A DNA stretch of 64,000 bases from UBA8941 sp963780545 (GCA_963780545.1 CAWACK010000021.1:62001-126000); one strand, 5' to 3'; positions 18,708 to 28,981 are shown, counted from the first letter of the stretch. The notes: generated by a model from the letters alone, not told the origin. Numbers and translations: made by a program.

Positions 18708-20105
18708 CTAGTTCTCTCTCTTACGATACTTCGGGTGGTACTCCTTGATGTAGGCCTCGCGGACCCTGATCAGGTCCTCCTCTGGGAGCATCGCTAATAG
18801 GTCCCAGGCTAGGTCGAGTGTCTGCTCGATGGTCCTGTTCTCGTAGCGGCCTTGGTTAACGAACTTGGTCTCGAAGGCGTCAGCGAACTCGAGCCATTTG
18901 CGCTCACGCTCGGATAGTCCGACGGTTCCGACGATGCGGACTAAACCGCGGGCGCGCGTTCCCTCTGCGTAGGCCATGTATAGCTGGTTGGATACGTCTT
19001 GATGGTCTTTGCGAGTAGTCTTGGCGCCGATACCGTCCTTCATAAGCCTGCTGAGGCTGGGTAGGACATTCATTGCTGGGTAGAGGCCCTTGAGGGAGAG
19101 CTCCCTCTGGAGAATGAGCTGCCCTTCGGTGATGTATCCTGTGAGGTCGGGGACTGGGTGGGTGATGTCTCCTGCAGGCATCGAGAGAATAGGCATCAGG
19201 GTGACTGAGCCCTTCTTGCCAGTGACTATGCCTGCGCGTTCATAGATTGTGGCAAGGTCACTATATAGATATCCGGGGTAGCCCTTACGGGTTGGGATCT
19301 CCTCACGGGCGATGCTGATGCTGCGTAGCGCCTCGGCGTAGTTTGTCATATCGGTTAGTATTGTGAGAATATGTAGTCCCATGTCGAAGGCGAGGTACTC
19401 GGCGATCGTCTGGGCGATACGCGGTGTGACTATGCGCTCGATAGGTGGGTCGTCGGCAAGGTTTAGTACCAACACCGACTTGTTGAGGGCGCCGGTCTCC
19501 TCGAACTCCTTGCGGAAGAAGTCGGCCTCCTCGTTCTTAATGCCCATAGCGCCGAAGACGATAGCGAAGTCGCTCTCCTTTCCCGGGATGGTCGCCTGGC
19601 GGGCGATCTGGGCGGCGAGTAGGTTGTGGTGGAGACCGGATTCACTGAAGATTGGGAGTTTCTGCCCTCTTACGAGGCTGTTCATTCCATCAATGCCGCT
19701 CATGCCTGTTTGGATGAAATCAGTAGGCACGGCGCGGGCTGCGGGGTTAATGATTCCTCCGTTGATATCACGCATGTCCTCGCTTAGGGGTGTTGGCATC
19801 CCGTCGCGCGGAACGAAGCTGCCGCTGAATACTCTGCCAATGAGGTCGTTGGTGACTGGGATCTTCTGGGTCTCGCCTGTGAATCTGACTCCGACGTTTA
19901 GGTCCATGCCGGATGTGTTTCCGAAGCACTGGACCATCGCCCAGTCTTTTGAAACCTCGAGGACGCTGCCCAAGACCTCGTAGCCAGACTCGGTGCGGAT
20001 GCGGACGATCTCGTTATAACTGATACCTTTCACGTTCTCCACGAAGAGTATCGGGCCATGGATTTCCTTTACGGTCTTATAGACTAATCCTGCCTGCTCA
20101 GCCAT
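18708..20105 (-). CDS. atpB: A-type ATP synthase subunit B (non-catalytic head)
   Basis: Non-catalytic nucleotide-binding subunit of the A1 head, 465 residues. It lacks a P-loop, as expected for B. Recognisable stretches are GMSGIDGMNSLVRGQKLPIF, HNLLAAQIARQA, FAIVFGAMGIKNEEADFF, LNLADDPPIERIVTPRIAQT and LTDMTNYAEALR, followed by SMPAGDITHPVPDLTGYITEGQ. The C-terminal helical domain ends with EYHPKYRKREN. It follows atpA by one base and precedes atpD by two. Intact, in contrast to atpA. Confidence 0.96.
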   Translation of the reverse strand: MAEQAGLVYKTVKEIHGPILFVENVKGISYNEIVRIRTESGYEVLGSVLEVSKDWAMVQCFGNTSGMDLNVGVRFTGETQKIPVTNDLIGRVFSGSFVPRDGMPTPLSEDMRDINGGIINPAARAVPTDFIQTGMSGIDGMNSLVRGQKLPIFSESGLHHNLLAAQIARQATIPGKESDFAIVFGAMGIKNEEADFFRKEFEETGALNKSVLVLNLADDPPIERIVTPRIAQTIAEYLAFDMGLHILTILTDMTNYAEALRSISIAREEIPTRKGYPGYLYSDLATIYERAGIVTGKKGSVTLMPILSMPAGDITHPVPDLTGYITEGQLILQRELSLKGLYPAMNVLPSLSRLMKDGIGAKTTRKDHQDVSNQLYMAYAEGTRARGLVRIVGTVGLSERERKWLEFADAFETKFVNQGRYENRTIEQTLDLAWDLLAMLPEEDLIRVREAYIKEYHPKYRKREN

Positions 20106-20106
20106 T

Positions 20107-21869
20107 TCAGCTCACTCCATAGGTCTTTGCGAGTTCGCCGACCTGTTTTACCATATCCTGCTTCGCCTGATCGATGGGTTCACTGCCTTTGCGTTCCTTT
20201 AGTCTCATTATCTCGGTTACTATTGGGAGTTCACGAATCTTCTCTATTGGGACGCTCTGTTTGACTAAGCCCTCGACCATAGCGTTGAAACTCCACGATG
20301 ATGCGTAGGAGCTTTGTTTGCTTCTCAGCGTCGCAGTAGGTGTCGACCTCGTGATATGCAGCCTGGACGAGGAAGCCCTCACGCAGCAGCTCGGCAACAA
20401 GTAGCACTAGGCGTTGTTCGTCTGGAAGCGACTTCTCGCCTATGATTCTAGCTGTCTCCTCTATCTCTGCCGCCTCCTCAAGTATGCTCATCGCCTTAGC
20501 ACGGTTGCTGAGCCAGTTCTTGTCGTACTGACTCCACCACTCGGCTGAGATGTCGAGATACCTTGTGAAACTCCTCAGCCAGTTGATGGCTGGGAAGTGG
20601 CGGCGCTGGGCGAGAGCGCTGTCGAGAGCCCAGAATGTACCGATGAAGCGTAGTGTGTAAGTCGTGACGGGCTCACTGAAGTCGCCACCAGGCGGGGATA
20701 CAGCACCCAGCATAGTGACGCTGCCTATGCGATCCTGGGAACTTAATACGATTGCGCGTCCAGCGCGCTCGTAGAGTTCCGCGATCCTATCTGGTAGATA
20801 GGCGGGAAAACCTGCCTCAGCGGGGATCTCTTCGAGGCGACCCGAGATGTCACGCAGCGCCTCTGCCCACCTACTTGTCGAGTCTGCCATAACTGCGACG
20901 TCGTAACCCATGTCGCGGAAGTACTCGCCAAGGGTGACACCCATGTAGATTGAGGCCTCACGGGCGGAGACAGGCATATTACTGACGTTAGCGACTATGA
21001 CTGTACGCTCGATAAGGTTGCGCCCACTCCTGGGATCCTGAATAACTGGAAAGTGAGCGACAACATCGGCCATTTCATTGCCGCGCTCGCCGCAACCTAT
21101 AATGATGATGATGTCCGCGTCACTCCACTTGCTAATCTGCTGGAGAGTGACGGTTTTCCCTGTTCCGAATCCGCCAGGTATAGCGGCTGCGCCACCCTTT
21201 GCGCAGGGGAAGAAGGTGTCGATAACGCGCTGGCCAGTAATAAGAGGAACACTCAGCGCCAACCTCTGCTTCACAGGTCTGGGCCTACGGACGGGCCACT
21301 TCTGCATCAGTTTAAGTTCCTTTACGCCTGCGGCGGTTTCGAGTTCAGCGATGGTTTCATCGACTGTAAACTCGCCCTTTTGGATGCTTTTGATGGTGCC
21401 GTTCATATTTGGGGGGACCATGATCTTGTGGACGAAACTCTTAGTCTCCTGGACGGTCCCAATGAAGTCTCCGGGACCGACCTTGTCTCCCTTCTTAACG
21501 GTTGGGTACGAACTCCCACTTCTTCTTACGGTCGAGGGGCGATACACTGGTTCCCCTGCTGATGAAGGGGCCGGTTCTGTTCCAGAGTTCGGTCTCACTA
21601 CGCTCCACACCATCCATGATAGCGCCCATGATTCCTGGGCCGAGTTCCGCCATCAGTGGCTCACCCGTATCGTTGACTGGCTCGTTTGGGCGGATACCGT
21701 CGGTGATCTCGTAACACTGGATGAAGGCGGTATGGCCGTCGAGACGAACGATCTCGCCCATGAGTCTGAGGTTACCGACCTCAACGAGGTCGCCTATTTT
21801 AGGTGCCTCTTCGAAGTTTGCTCGGATCAGCGAGCCGTTGATTCGCTCGATTGTGCCAATGATTCCCAT
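20107..21869 (-). CDS. atpA: A-type ATP synthase catalytic subunit A (two frameshifts)
   Basis: Catalytic subunit that makes ATP at the A/B interface. The N-terminal beta-barrel (GTIERINGSLIRANF), the family-specific non-homologous region, P-loop GGFGTGKTVTLQQ, GCGERGNEM, MADSTSRWAEALRDISGRLEEIP and SPPGGDFSEPV are all present. The gene is read in three pieces. A shift near 21502 breaks WEFVP from TVKKGDK, and an extra T in the TTT near 20288 separates IIVEF from NAMVEGL. Removing one base at each gives about 587 residues, the normal length. The gene is essential, so sequencing error is the likely cause. It sits between atpE and atpB. Confidence 0.93.
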
Positions 21870-21872
21870 TTC

Positions 21873-22514
21873 CTAATCGGCCTCCAAGGTCTTCGCGAGT
21901 TTGATGTTTAGTTTAGCCTGCGCCTTCTGTACCCTGCCTTCGAATGTGTTATGATATATCTTCGTGCCATCTTTGGTTTTAACTACAACTCCACCTATGG
22001 TGGCGATTGGCGTTTCCTCTAGTGTAAGAGTGACTTTGAGCCCTGTCGCCTTCTGGACGTCGGCCTCAAGCTTCTTATGGATTTTCTTCAGGTCAGAGAG
22101 ATCTGAGTCGTTTGCTAAAACCGTGAACTCTTCACCCCCTATGGCTTGGACCGCTTCGATGACGAGTTTTACAAGGATCTCGTGGTACGCCTTCTTATCA
22201 GCTGTTATATCTTTCAGCTTCTTCTCAGCATCGCTGTATATCTGCTGGAGGATCTCCTCTCGCGTCATCATCAACTGCTTACGACTTTCAAGTTCTACGC
22301 CTCCGATGATCCTATCGCGGACACCACGGAGAACACTGGCAACGATGTTGAGGATCTGCCGATCCGTCTCAGCTTTAATGCGCTGCGCCTCCTTTTCTGC
22401 ATTCTCCAAAAGGGACTTTGCCTCAGCGTCGGCCTTCGCGATCATTTCATCACGCTGCGTCATGGTACGTTCTATCAGCTTAGTCTCGAGGTCGAGACTA
22501 CTCTGTAGACTCAT
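21873..22514 (-). CDS. atpE: A-type ATP synthase subunit E (peripheral stalk)
   Basis: Peripheral stalk subunit pairing with subunit H to hold the catalytic head. The N-terminal half is a long Ala/Lys/Glu-rich helix (KADAEAKSLLENAEKEAQRI) and the C-terminal half a mixed globular domain with IGGVVVKTKDG, the typical family ending. The 213-residue length is normal. The ATG overlaps the stop of atpH (ATGA-like overlap at 22511-22514), and the stop is three bases before atpA. Confidence 0.9.
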   Translation of the reverse strand: MSLQSSLDLETKLIERTMTQRDEMIAKADAEAKSLLENAEKEAQRIKAETDRQILNIVASVLRGVRDRIIGGVELESRKQLMMTREEILQQIYSDAEKKLKDITADKKAYHEILVKLVIEAVQAIGGEEFTVLANDSDLSDLKKIHKKLEADVQKATGLKVTLTLEETPIATIGGVVVKTKDGTKIYHNTFEGRVQKAQAKLNIKLAKTLEAD

Positions 22515-22846
22515 GGGAGGACCTCCTTGACGACGAGGTCGACGTCGGCGTCCAGCTTTCTCTTTGGGAGCTTTTTGATCGTCTCGATCCTCTGCTCATA
22601 CTGGGCCTTAACCTTCTCAGCCTCTATCTTAGCACGGTTCTCCTCAGCTCTTATGAGGTCGTCGATCCCTGCGCCACGCTGGGCTTTGGCTTTCTTTTCT
22701 TCGGCCTCGGTCCGCGCGTTGTTGACCATCTCTTCGGAGCGACGCTTAGCTTCCGCAAGTCTCTGTTGGGACTCTTTCTCCGCCTCCTCGAGGATGGTCT
22801 GGAGCCTCTTGCCGACCGATAGGACCTTCTTGACTTCCATTATCAC
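22511..22846 (-). CDS. atpH: A-type ATP synthase subunit H (peripheral stalk coiled coil)
   Basis: A 111-residue charged helix-forming protein (LQTILEEAEKESQQRLAEAKRRSEEM), consistent with AhaH, the coiled-coil partner of subunit E in the peripheral stator. Sequence similarity within this family is weak and rests mostly on composition, length and position. Position is strong: it overlaps atpF by four bases upstream and atpE by four bases downstream. The annotation therefore combines sequence character with synteny. Confidence 0.78.
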   Translation of the reverse strand: MIMEVKKVLSVGKRLQTILEEAEKESQQRLAEAKRRSEEMVNNARTEAEEKKAKAQRGAGIDDLIRAEENRAKIEAEKVKAQYEQRIETIKKLPKRKLDADVDLVVKEVLP

Positions 22847-23160
22847 AACTCCAGCTTTGTTCCAATCGCAAGCGAGATGACTGCCTGTAGCTCCTGCATC
22901 CTATCACCGGTCTCCATTGTAAAATCTGGTACAAGGGCGAAAACCGGCGATATGGCACCCCTCTTTAAGACCTGCTCCCTAGCGGGTAGAGTCTCCTTGG
23001 CGAACCTCTCGGGGAAAATGATCAACTTATACTTTTTCTCGTCCACGAGTCGGCTTAGGGTCGCGGAGACTTGCTCACCATTGACGCAATTATACCCCTC
23101 CGCCCCTATAAGCTGGAAACAGGTGATGAAGGATGAGGGCCCGATGACAGCGACGCTCAT
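22843..23160 (-). CDS. atpF: A-type ATP synthase subunit F (central stalk)
   Basis: A 105-residue Rossmann-like protein that binds subunit D in the central stalk and modulates ATPase activity. It starts MSVAVIGPSSFITCFQLIGAEG, matching the family's opening VIG-...-F-LAG-, with a mid-segment KYKLIIFPERFAKE. It is the first gene of the ATP synthase run and follows nuoM by 92 bases. Those bases hold two poly-T tracts on the coding strand (about 23240 and about 23190) that could end the nuo transcript, so atp may have its own promoter. Genes for membrane subunits I and K are not in this window. Confidence 0.88.
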   Translation of the reverse strand: MSVAVIGPSSFITCFQLIGAEGYNCVNGEQVSATLSRLVDEKKYKLIIFPERFAKETLPAREQVLKRGAISPVFALVPDFTMETGDRMQELQAVISLAIGTKLEL

Positions 23161-23252
23161 TTCCTAATTGCAGACCCTAACTACGTTAAAAAAACTTATG
23201 TAAAGCTGGTTAGACTTTGCCGATACTTTAGAGAATTAAATCAAAAAATAGC

Positions 23253-24771
23253 TTAGAGGCTTGAGAAGAATGGGGAGAGATAGTTGGTAATTAGGGTCGG
23301 CCAGATGCCTAAAACGATTGCGAGGATTGCGAACATCACCAGCGGTAGCAGCATCGTCATGGGAGCCTCCTTGACCTGCTTCAGATGCTCTTGGAGGGGC
23401 CCGTAGAAGACTCTGCGAATCGTCCACATCGCGTAGGCGATTGTCAGTACGGTCATCACGATTCCAACCACTGCTGCCCAGACATTCATAGGTGACGCTA
23501 ATTGGTTGCTAAAGACGCCTGCAAAGATGAAGAACTTGCTCATGAAGCCCATCGTCGGGGGGACGCCTCCTATTGTTAGGAAGCCAATTAAGGCGAGGAC
23601 GGCTGTCCAGGGCATCTTATCGGCTAATCCACCCATTTTCTTGATGCTCCTCGTGCCTGTCTGGCTTAGAAGTATGCCCGCGACGCAGAAGAGAATCGCT
23701 TTACCGAATCCATGGCTGACGTATTGGTAGATTGCACCTACTCCTCCTAGACCCCCATTCGGAACTGCGAGATCCACACTCGCTAGACCGAGGAAGATGT
23801 AGCCCATCTGGCTGATACTACTGTAGGCAAGGAAGCGCTTGATATCATCTTGTGTCAGCGCCATGAGTCCTCCATATATCATAGTCACTAACGCCCAAAT
23901 AGTAAAGACCCAACTGAAATTTACGAACACAGCGTTCATCGGGATAATTACTAGTCTGAGAGCTGCATATGCACCAATACCAATCATCGCGGGGCTTAGG
24001 AGGGCGGAGATTGGAGTGGGTGCCTCCGAGTGGGCGAAGGGTAGCCATGTGTGCAGACCGAAGACTGCCATCTTGGTGAAGAAGGCAAAGAGCATCGCGC
24101 CCATTATCCAAGCTGCATTACTGACGCCTACGAGCTGAGTGAGAGAACTGATCTCGAAGCTCCCCGTTATTGAGTAGGCAGCGAGTATGCCGGCTAGCAG
24201 AATGACGGCGCCCAGAGTCGTCCATATGAAGTAGATCATGCCAATCTTTTCCCTGTCACCGTAGCCGTAGTTGTTGATGAGAAGCCAAGACGGGATTAGC
24301 ATAAGTTCGTAGAAGACGTAAAACTGGATCAGGTTGGTAGACATCACTGTGCCTAGCATCCCAACGGTATAGAGGAGGTAGAGGGCAAAGTAGCTAGCGA
24401 AATCGCTAGGCCCTTTCCTCTCGTTCGTCTCGTGTTCCCACTCATGGAACCTATGCTCCATATAGGGCATGCTGTAGATGGTTATTCCCAGGCAGAGGAT
24501 GTTGATGGTCAGCAGTACCCAGATGCTTAACCCATCTGCTAACAGTGTGAAGCTGAGTCCAACTTGTGGTGCCCAGGAGTAGGTCTCCCTATAGGCGCCC
24601 CCACCGTTGATCCCTAAGAGCCACTCCAATAAAGAGGAGCAGGGATACGACGAGCGAGGCAGCTATTATCCAACCTGTGTTCTTGCCGGTTGTCTTCCCG
24701 ACGAAGTACGCTATGGGTACGAATACTAGAGGCACAACGAGTGCCATCAGCAGACTATATGCCATCACCAT
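23253..24771 (-). CDS. nuoM: Antiporter-like membrane subunit NuoM (one frameshift)
   Basis: Proton/ion-translocating Mrp-antiporter-type subunit of a complex I-shaped enzyme, about 14 helices. Family motifs are clear: HTWLPFAHSEAPTPISALLSPAMIGIGAYAALR with the key Lys/His helix, and the conserved Glu in FYVFYELMLIPSWLL. The main ORF opens at 24629, but its first helices lie in another frame starting at ATG 24771 (MVMAYSLLMALVVPLVF). One missing base near 24607 joins LLFIGVAL to GINGGGAYRE. The combined length is about 505 residues, as expected. The ATG lies directly behind the nuoL stop. Last gene of the nuo run. Confidence 0.9.
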
Positions 24772-24775
24772 ATCA

Positions 24776-26920
24776 TCACACCCCCCTAACAAGTACGAGG
24801 AATAGCAGGAAGAGCAGCAGCCCAACTAAGTAGAGCAGGTTAATGCTCAGATAGCCGGTCTGAAGCTTCTTCACCTGGTTCCAGAGGCCTGTGAAGCCCT
24901 TGGGAGCTGCGTCGTTGATGCCCAGCATCGCGGCCTCGAAAGTGCCGTTTATCCCCCTGCTGAGTGCGAGTAATCCGTCGACGCCCACGGCGTAGTAAAG
25001 CTCGTTGATGTACCACCGGTTCCATAGGAAGCTGTGGATGGGTTTGAGGATCTTGCTGTTGCTGACGATCTGCCAAGCGTTGTATCGGTGAGCCATGTAG
25101 AAGAGGTAAACTACTATTCCCCCAACCAGGATGATTATGCCACTTGATGCGATGGCGGTCATCGTGGTGGCTGGAGCAACCACCGACTCAGAGAACTCTA
25201 CGTTTGCTGATGCGAATATCCCTGGTAAGTTCAGTCCTTCTACCATGTGTGACATCTGGGTCTCTATGAAGACCTCTGGGCTAAGACTCGGTACGAAGAA
25301 CCCGACTAAGCCTAGAGCACTGATACAAAGCGTGATGGCTACAAGCACCGCGATAGGACCCCACATGACTGCGGGGCTCTCGTGTACGTGGTGACCCTCC
25401 TTTTCAAGCTCGTGGATGAAGTTGTTCTTATCGCCGTAGAAGACCATGTAGATGTACCTTGCACTGTAGATGAGGGTCATCAGAGCAGTAACCACTGCAA
25501 CTACGTAGAGGACGTTGGTCAGGGTAATTCCAGCGTTGAGGCTGGCAACGAAGACAGCATCTTTGCTCCAGAAGCCACTGAACGGCGGTATACCCGCGAG
25601 GCTCAGCGTCGCCAGGAGCATCAGGATCTTCGTGAAGGGCATCTCTTTGCCAAGCCCACCCATCTTGTCCATGTATATCGTCTCCACTGCGTGGATAACG
25701 CAGCCGGCGCCCAGGAAGAGCGCACCTTTAAACAGGGCGTGGCTGATCAAGTGGAAGATACCCGCCGAAAGGCCAGGGAGAAGGTTACCTTCACCTAATC
25801 CAGCGACCCCTAACCCTAGCATCATGAAGCCGATCTGGCTTATGGTAGAGTAGGCTAAAACCTTCTTCAGCTCCAGAGCTACGATGGCTTGACTTGCGGC
25901 TAGGAAGGCCGTGAATGCTCCTATGACCGCTATAGCAACGAAGTAAGTCTGGGCCTCGGCAAGATGTTCCGCGAATGTGCCGATGTAGAAGGCGGGAGCC
26001 ATTCTGGCTACTAGGTAAACACCCGCGTTAACCATCGTGGCAGCGTGGATTAGGGCGCTGATGGGTGTAGGGCCAGCCATCGCCTCAGGGAGCCACTCGT
26101 GGAGTGGGAACTGCGCACTTTTACCAATTGGTCCGCCAAGGAAGATTACAGCAGTTAGGCTTAACAGCCCGGGAAAAACGGATATGGCCGTCATCCACTG
26201 TGGCGCTTTCTCGATCAATTCGACGAAGTTCAGCGTCCCAGCGAAGTTGTAAATTATGAAGATTGAGCCTAAAAGGAAGACGTCGCCGATGCCGGTTACT
26301 ATAAAGGCCTTCATGCCAGCATGGCTTGGTGGGTACATCTTGGTTGGCGGCGGGCCACCGAGCCATCTATCCTTAGGGTCGCGGTAGTAGTATCCGATCA
26401 ACCCGTAGCTGCATAAGCCGACGCCTTCCCATCCGATCATCATCTGGATGAGGTTGTCGGAGAGCACGAGGAGAAGCATATTACCGATGAAGAAGAGGAC
26501 GAAGAACCAGTAGCGGGTAAGGTGCTCGTCACCGTGCATATAGCCAAGGCTGTATACAATAACTAGGAAGGAGATGAAGGCAACGACATTAGCAATCAGT
26601 ATGCTAAGAGGATCAATCAGTACGCCCAGATTCAGAGGCGTCCCATTGGGGAACGTTATCCAGGTTGCCATCTGAATGTCGTTAGTGGCGTTCTGAGACA
26701 ATAGAATAGGGAGAAGAGACGCCGCAGCGATGACCGCTCCGAAAGCGAATACAACTGCTAAGTAGTCGCGGACCCGGTTACCAGCCTTTGCGAACACTGG
26801 CATCAATAGGGCTCCTACGATGGGTATAAGCCAGCAGAGCCACGCGCCAGGGTTCTCCATCAGAATATCAAGGGCTCCCTTAGGCGCCGGGGATGTCAGT
26901 AACTCAACGATGTTGATCAT
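24776..26920 (-). CDS. nuoL: Antiporter-like membrane subunit NuoL
   Basis: The largest antiporter-type subunit (714 residues), with about 16 helices and the C-terminal lateral helix region that clasps NuoM/NuoN. Conserved features are MIGWEGVGLCSYGLIGYYY (helix with the pump Glu), SAQFPLHEWLPEAMAGPTPISALIHAATMVNAGVYL and KKVLAYSTISQIGFMMLGLG. The C-terminal part contains LWNRWYINELYYAVGVDG, seen in NuoL/FpoL. Length and domain plan are those of NuoL rather than the shorter Mrp or Mbh homologues. It overlaps nuoN by four bases. Confidence 0.95.
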   Translation of the reverse strand: MINIVELLTSPAPKGALDILMENPGAWLCWLIPIVGALLMPVFAKAGNRVRDYLAVVFAFGAVIAAASLLPILLSQNATNDIQMATWITFPNGTPLNLGVLIDPLSILIANVVAFISFLVIVYSLGYMHGDEHLTRYWFFVLFFIGNMLLLVLSDNLIQMMIGWEGVGLCSYGLIGYYYRDPKDRWLGGPPPTKMYPPSHAGMKAFIVTGIGDVFLLGSIFIIYNFAGTLNFVELIEKAPQWMTAISVFPGLLSLTAVIFLGGPIGKSAQFPLHEWLPEAMAGPTPISALIHAATMVNAGVYLVARMAPAFYIGTFAEHLAEAQTYFVAIAVIGAFTAFLAASQAIVALELKKVLAYSTISQIGFMMLGLGVAGLGEGNLLPGLSAGIFHLISHALFKGALFLGAGCVIHAVETIYMDKMGGLGKEMPFTKILMLLATLSLAGIPPFSGFWSKDAVFVASLNAGITLTNVLYVVAVVTALMTLIYSARYIYMVFYGDKNNFIHELEKEGHHVHESPAVMWGPIAVLVAITLCISALGLVGFFVPSLSPEVFIETQMSHMVEGLNLPGIFASANVEFSESVVAPATTMTAIASSGIIILVGGIVVYLFYMAHRYNAWQIVSNSKILKPIHSFLWNRWYINELYYAVGVDGLLALSRGINGTFEAAMLGINDAAPKGFTGLWNQVKKLQTGYLSINLLYLVGLLLFLLFLVLVRGV

Positions 26921-28401
26921 GGTAATATCACCTTAACGTAGTTCGAGAGGTTGAGAAGCGCCTTCGCCGCTTCGGTCGCATAGGCGATCATCGGGGCGGG
27001 CCAGACACCGAAGAGTATTATCAGTGTGGCCATCGCCACGGTAACGCCCAGCATCAGAGGCGGGGCTTCCTTGGTGGCTTTTAGAGGTTCCTTAGGCTGG
27101 CCAACGAGGGCCTTCATCACCCGGAGGTAGTAGACCATGCTGAGGGCGCTGTTCAGGACAGCGATCACGGTTAGCCACCAGTAGCCGGCCCCTATCGCTG
27201 AGCCGAAGAGAAGGAACTTGCTTATGAAACCGGCTGTGCCAGGCACGCCGCCTAGACCGAGGAGGGCGATGAACATAGTGAAGCTGGTTACGGGCATTAC
27301 TTTGGCTATTCCTCTTAACTTCTCGATGTCTCGACTGCCACCCTCCTCTATCATCGAGCCTGCAGAGAAGAAAGCCAGCCCCTTCATGAGGCTGTGGTTA
27401 AAGATGTGAAGGAACACGCCGGTCAACCCCATTATTCCGCCACTCGCAACTCCAACTAGCATGTATCCCATCTGGGCGATGCTGCTGTAGGCGAGCATCC
27501 TCTTGATGTCGGTTTGGAGGACCGCCACGATGTTGGCAAAGCTCATCGTAACTACGGCTAGCGCCGCTATGATTAGGCTAAAGTCTTGGGTTGGGAACGC
27601 GATGTAGAGGATCCTTGTGAGCCCGTAGAGGGCGGTCTCGATTAGTATGCCTGACAGCATGGCGCTTATTGGGCTGGGTGCCTCGGGGTGAGCGTCGGGG
27701 AGCCAAGTGTGTAGTGGCACAATTGCCGACTTCACACCGAACCCTACCACAAATAAGAGCATCGCAACCATCATCCAGAGACCAGCTGGACTCCCATGGA
27801 GCATACTACTGATCTCGGCGAAGTTGACTGTCCCAGCCATTCCATAGAGAAGGGCGATGCCTAGTAGAAGCATGGTGGAGCCGACGGCGCCCATCACCAT
27901 GTATTTAAAGCCAGCCTCAATCGGTCCCCAGTTCTCTTTCCGGAATGCAACTAGCACATAGCTCGCGATGCCCATTAGCTCCCAGAAGATAAAGAATGTG
28001 AAGAAGTCGCCCGCGAAGCTTACCCCCACGATTCCCGTTACAAGGGCACTGAGGAGGGTATAGTATTCGGTGAGTCGTGTATCATGCTTCATGTAGCTGT
28101 AGCTGTAGACGGTAGCGAAGAGGCCGAGCAACACAGCGCTGAAAGCCATGTAGATGCTTAGCATATCGATCTCAAAGCAGGCTCCAAGTGGTGGTGCTCC
28201 ACCTAGGGTGACGACAAGTATCTTGGTGGGACTGGCCTGCAGTTCCGTGTAGAGCTGCCAGACGCTATAGAGACTGAAGAAGCTCAGGAGGATCGCGACG
28301 ACCTCACGAAGTTTCGATATCTTTAGTCTCTCGGATAAGAGCCCGAATAGGACTACAATGAATGGGCTGAACATGAAGATTAATTCTAGCCCCATCACCA
28401 C
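26917..28401 (-). CDS. nuoN: Antiporter-like membrane subunit NuoN
   Basis: Third antiporter-type proton-pumping subunit, 494 residues and about 14 helices. Motifs: FFIFWELMGIASYVLVAF (pump Glu), GFKYMVMGAVGSTMLLLG, IVPLHTWLPDAHPEAPSPISAMLSG (line contains the conserved His/Lys helix) and IKRMLAYSSIAQMGYMLVG. Assignment to N rather than a second M rests on the gene order K-N-L-M and on the GAVGSTMLLLGIALLYG region. It overlaps nuoK by seven bases and nuoL by four. Having three antiporter subunits indicates a full-length pumping arm. Confidence 0.88.
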   Translation of the reverse strand: MVMGLELIFMFSPFIVVLFGLLSERLKISKLREVVAILLSFFSLYSVWQLYTELQASPTKILVVTLGGAPPLGACFEIDMLSIYMAFSAVLLGLFATVYSYSYMKHDTRLTEYYTLLSALVTGIVGVSFAGDFFTFFIFWELMGIASYVLVAFRKENWGPIEAGFKYMVMGAVGSTMLLLGIALLYGMAGTVNFAEISSMLHGSPAGLWMMVAMLLFVVGFGVKSAIVPLHTWLPDAHPEAPSPISAMLSGILIETALYGLTRILYIAFPTQDFSLIIAALAVVTMSFANIVAVLQTDIKRMLAYSSIAQMGYMLVGVASGGIMGLTGVFLHIFNHSLMKGLAFFSAGSMIEEGGSRDIEKLRGIAKVMPVTSFTMFIALLGLGGVPGTAGFISKFLLFGSAIGAGYWWLTVIAVLNSALSMVYYLRVMKALVGQPKEPLKATKEAPPLMLGVTVAMATLIILFGVWPAPMIAYATEAAKALLNLSNYVKVILP

Positions 28402-28709
28402 TTCAGCCTCCTGAGCTTATCGACCTCGGTAGTCTTGAATTGTTTAAACGCGTTGACTATCAGCGCTAGGCCGACAGCTATCACGCTGCCGCCGAGTATT
28501 ATTGACATGAATGCAAGGCTCTGGCCGAGTGGGTCGACGTAACCCAAAGCCATTCTGTAAGAGGCGAAGTAAACTAGTGCGAAGTTCCCGGCATTGAGGA
28601 TCATCTCGACTCCGAAGAGAATGCGTATCATGCTCTTCTGGGTAACGCAGTAGAGTCCTATGCAAACCATTGCGAAGATTGTGCCTAGGAACATGACGTC
28701 GTTTGCCAT
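28395..28709 (-). CDS. nuoK: Membrane subunit NuoK
   Basis: Small three-helix subunit of the membrane arm (MnhC/NuoK family). ATG 28709 gives MANDVMFLGTIFAMVCIGLYCV. The family signature RILFGVEMILNAGNFALVYF carries the conserved membrane Glu of helix 2, part of the central proton axis, and a second acidic or conserved region follows near the end. About 104 residues, normal. The upstream in-frame extension to 28742 lies inside nuoJ2 and is unlikely. The start shares a base with the nuoJ2 stop (TGATG). Confidence 0.92.
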   Translation of the reverse strand: MANDVMFLGTIFAMVCIGLYCVTQKSMIRILFGVEMILNAGNFALVYFASYRMALGYVDPLGQSLAFMSIILGGSVIAVGLALIVNAFKQFKTTEVDKLRRLKW

Positions 28710-28981
28710 CAGTGTTTCTCCTCCCTTAACAGAGCTAGGCAACTAATCGCTGTGGCGAAGAGGACGAGTGTCTGCATCATCAGATCGAACCCCCGATAGT
28801 TCCAGAGAAAGTTGCTCATCTCGCCACCTAACTCATCTGATGATTGGGTGGGGAGCAGCTCCTTGCTGCTGTAAGTTGAATGGGGGAAGGGAGTGTTATT
28901 TATCACGTATAGGAACGTGAAGAATAGTAGAACGGTGACAACTATACCGACTACCTTTGTAGTGCTGCTGTTGTCACTCAT
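28709..28981 (-). CDS. NuoJ C-terminal-half-like membrane protein (J2)
   Basis: A 90-residue two-helix membrane protein. In this gene order NuoJ is split into two genes, and this one would supply the second half. The ending FLWNYRGFDLMMQTLVLFATAISCLALLR resembles the MnhB/MbhE-type domain as well as the NuoJ C-terminus, so the exact homology is uncertain. ATG 28981 (MSDNSSTT) is preferred over a GTG nine bases upstream. It overlaps the nuoJ1 stop by eight bases and nuoK by one base, so it belongs to the same translated run. Confidence 0.65.
   Translation of the reverse strand: MSDNSSTTKVVGIVVTVLLFFTFLYVINNTPFPHSTYSSKELLPTQSSDELGGEMSNFLWNYRGFDLMMQTLVLFATAISCLALLREEKH

Noticed and set aside
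19363..19983. 206-codon + strand ORF inside atpB
   Set aside because: Shadow of the well conserved atpB on the opposite strand.
21078..21911. 277-codon + strand ORF across the atpA/atpE region
   Set aside because: It is the antisense shadow of atpA, with no family resemblance and low-complexity composition.
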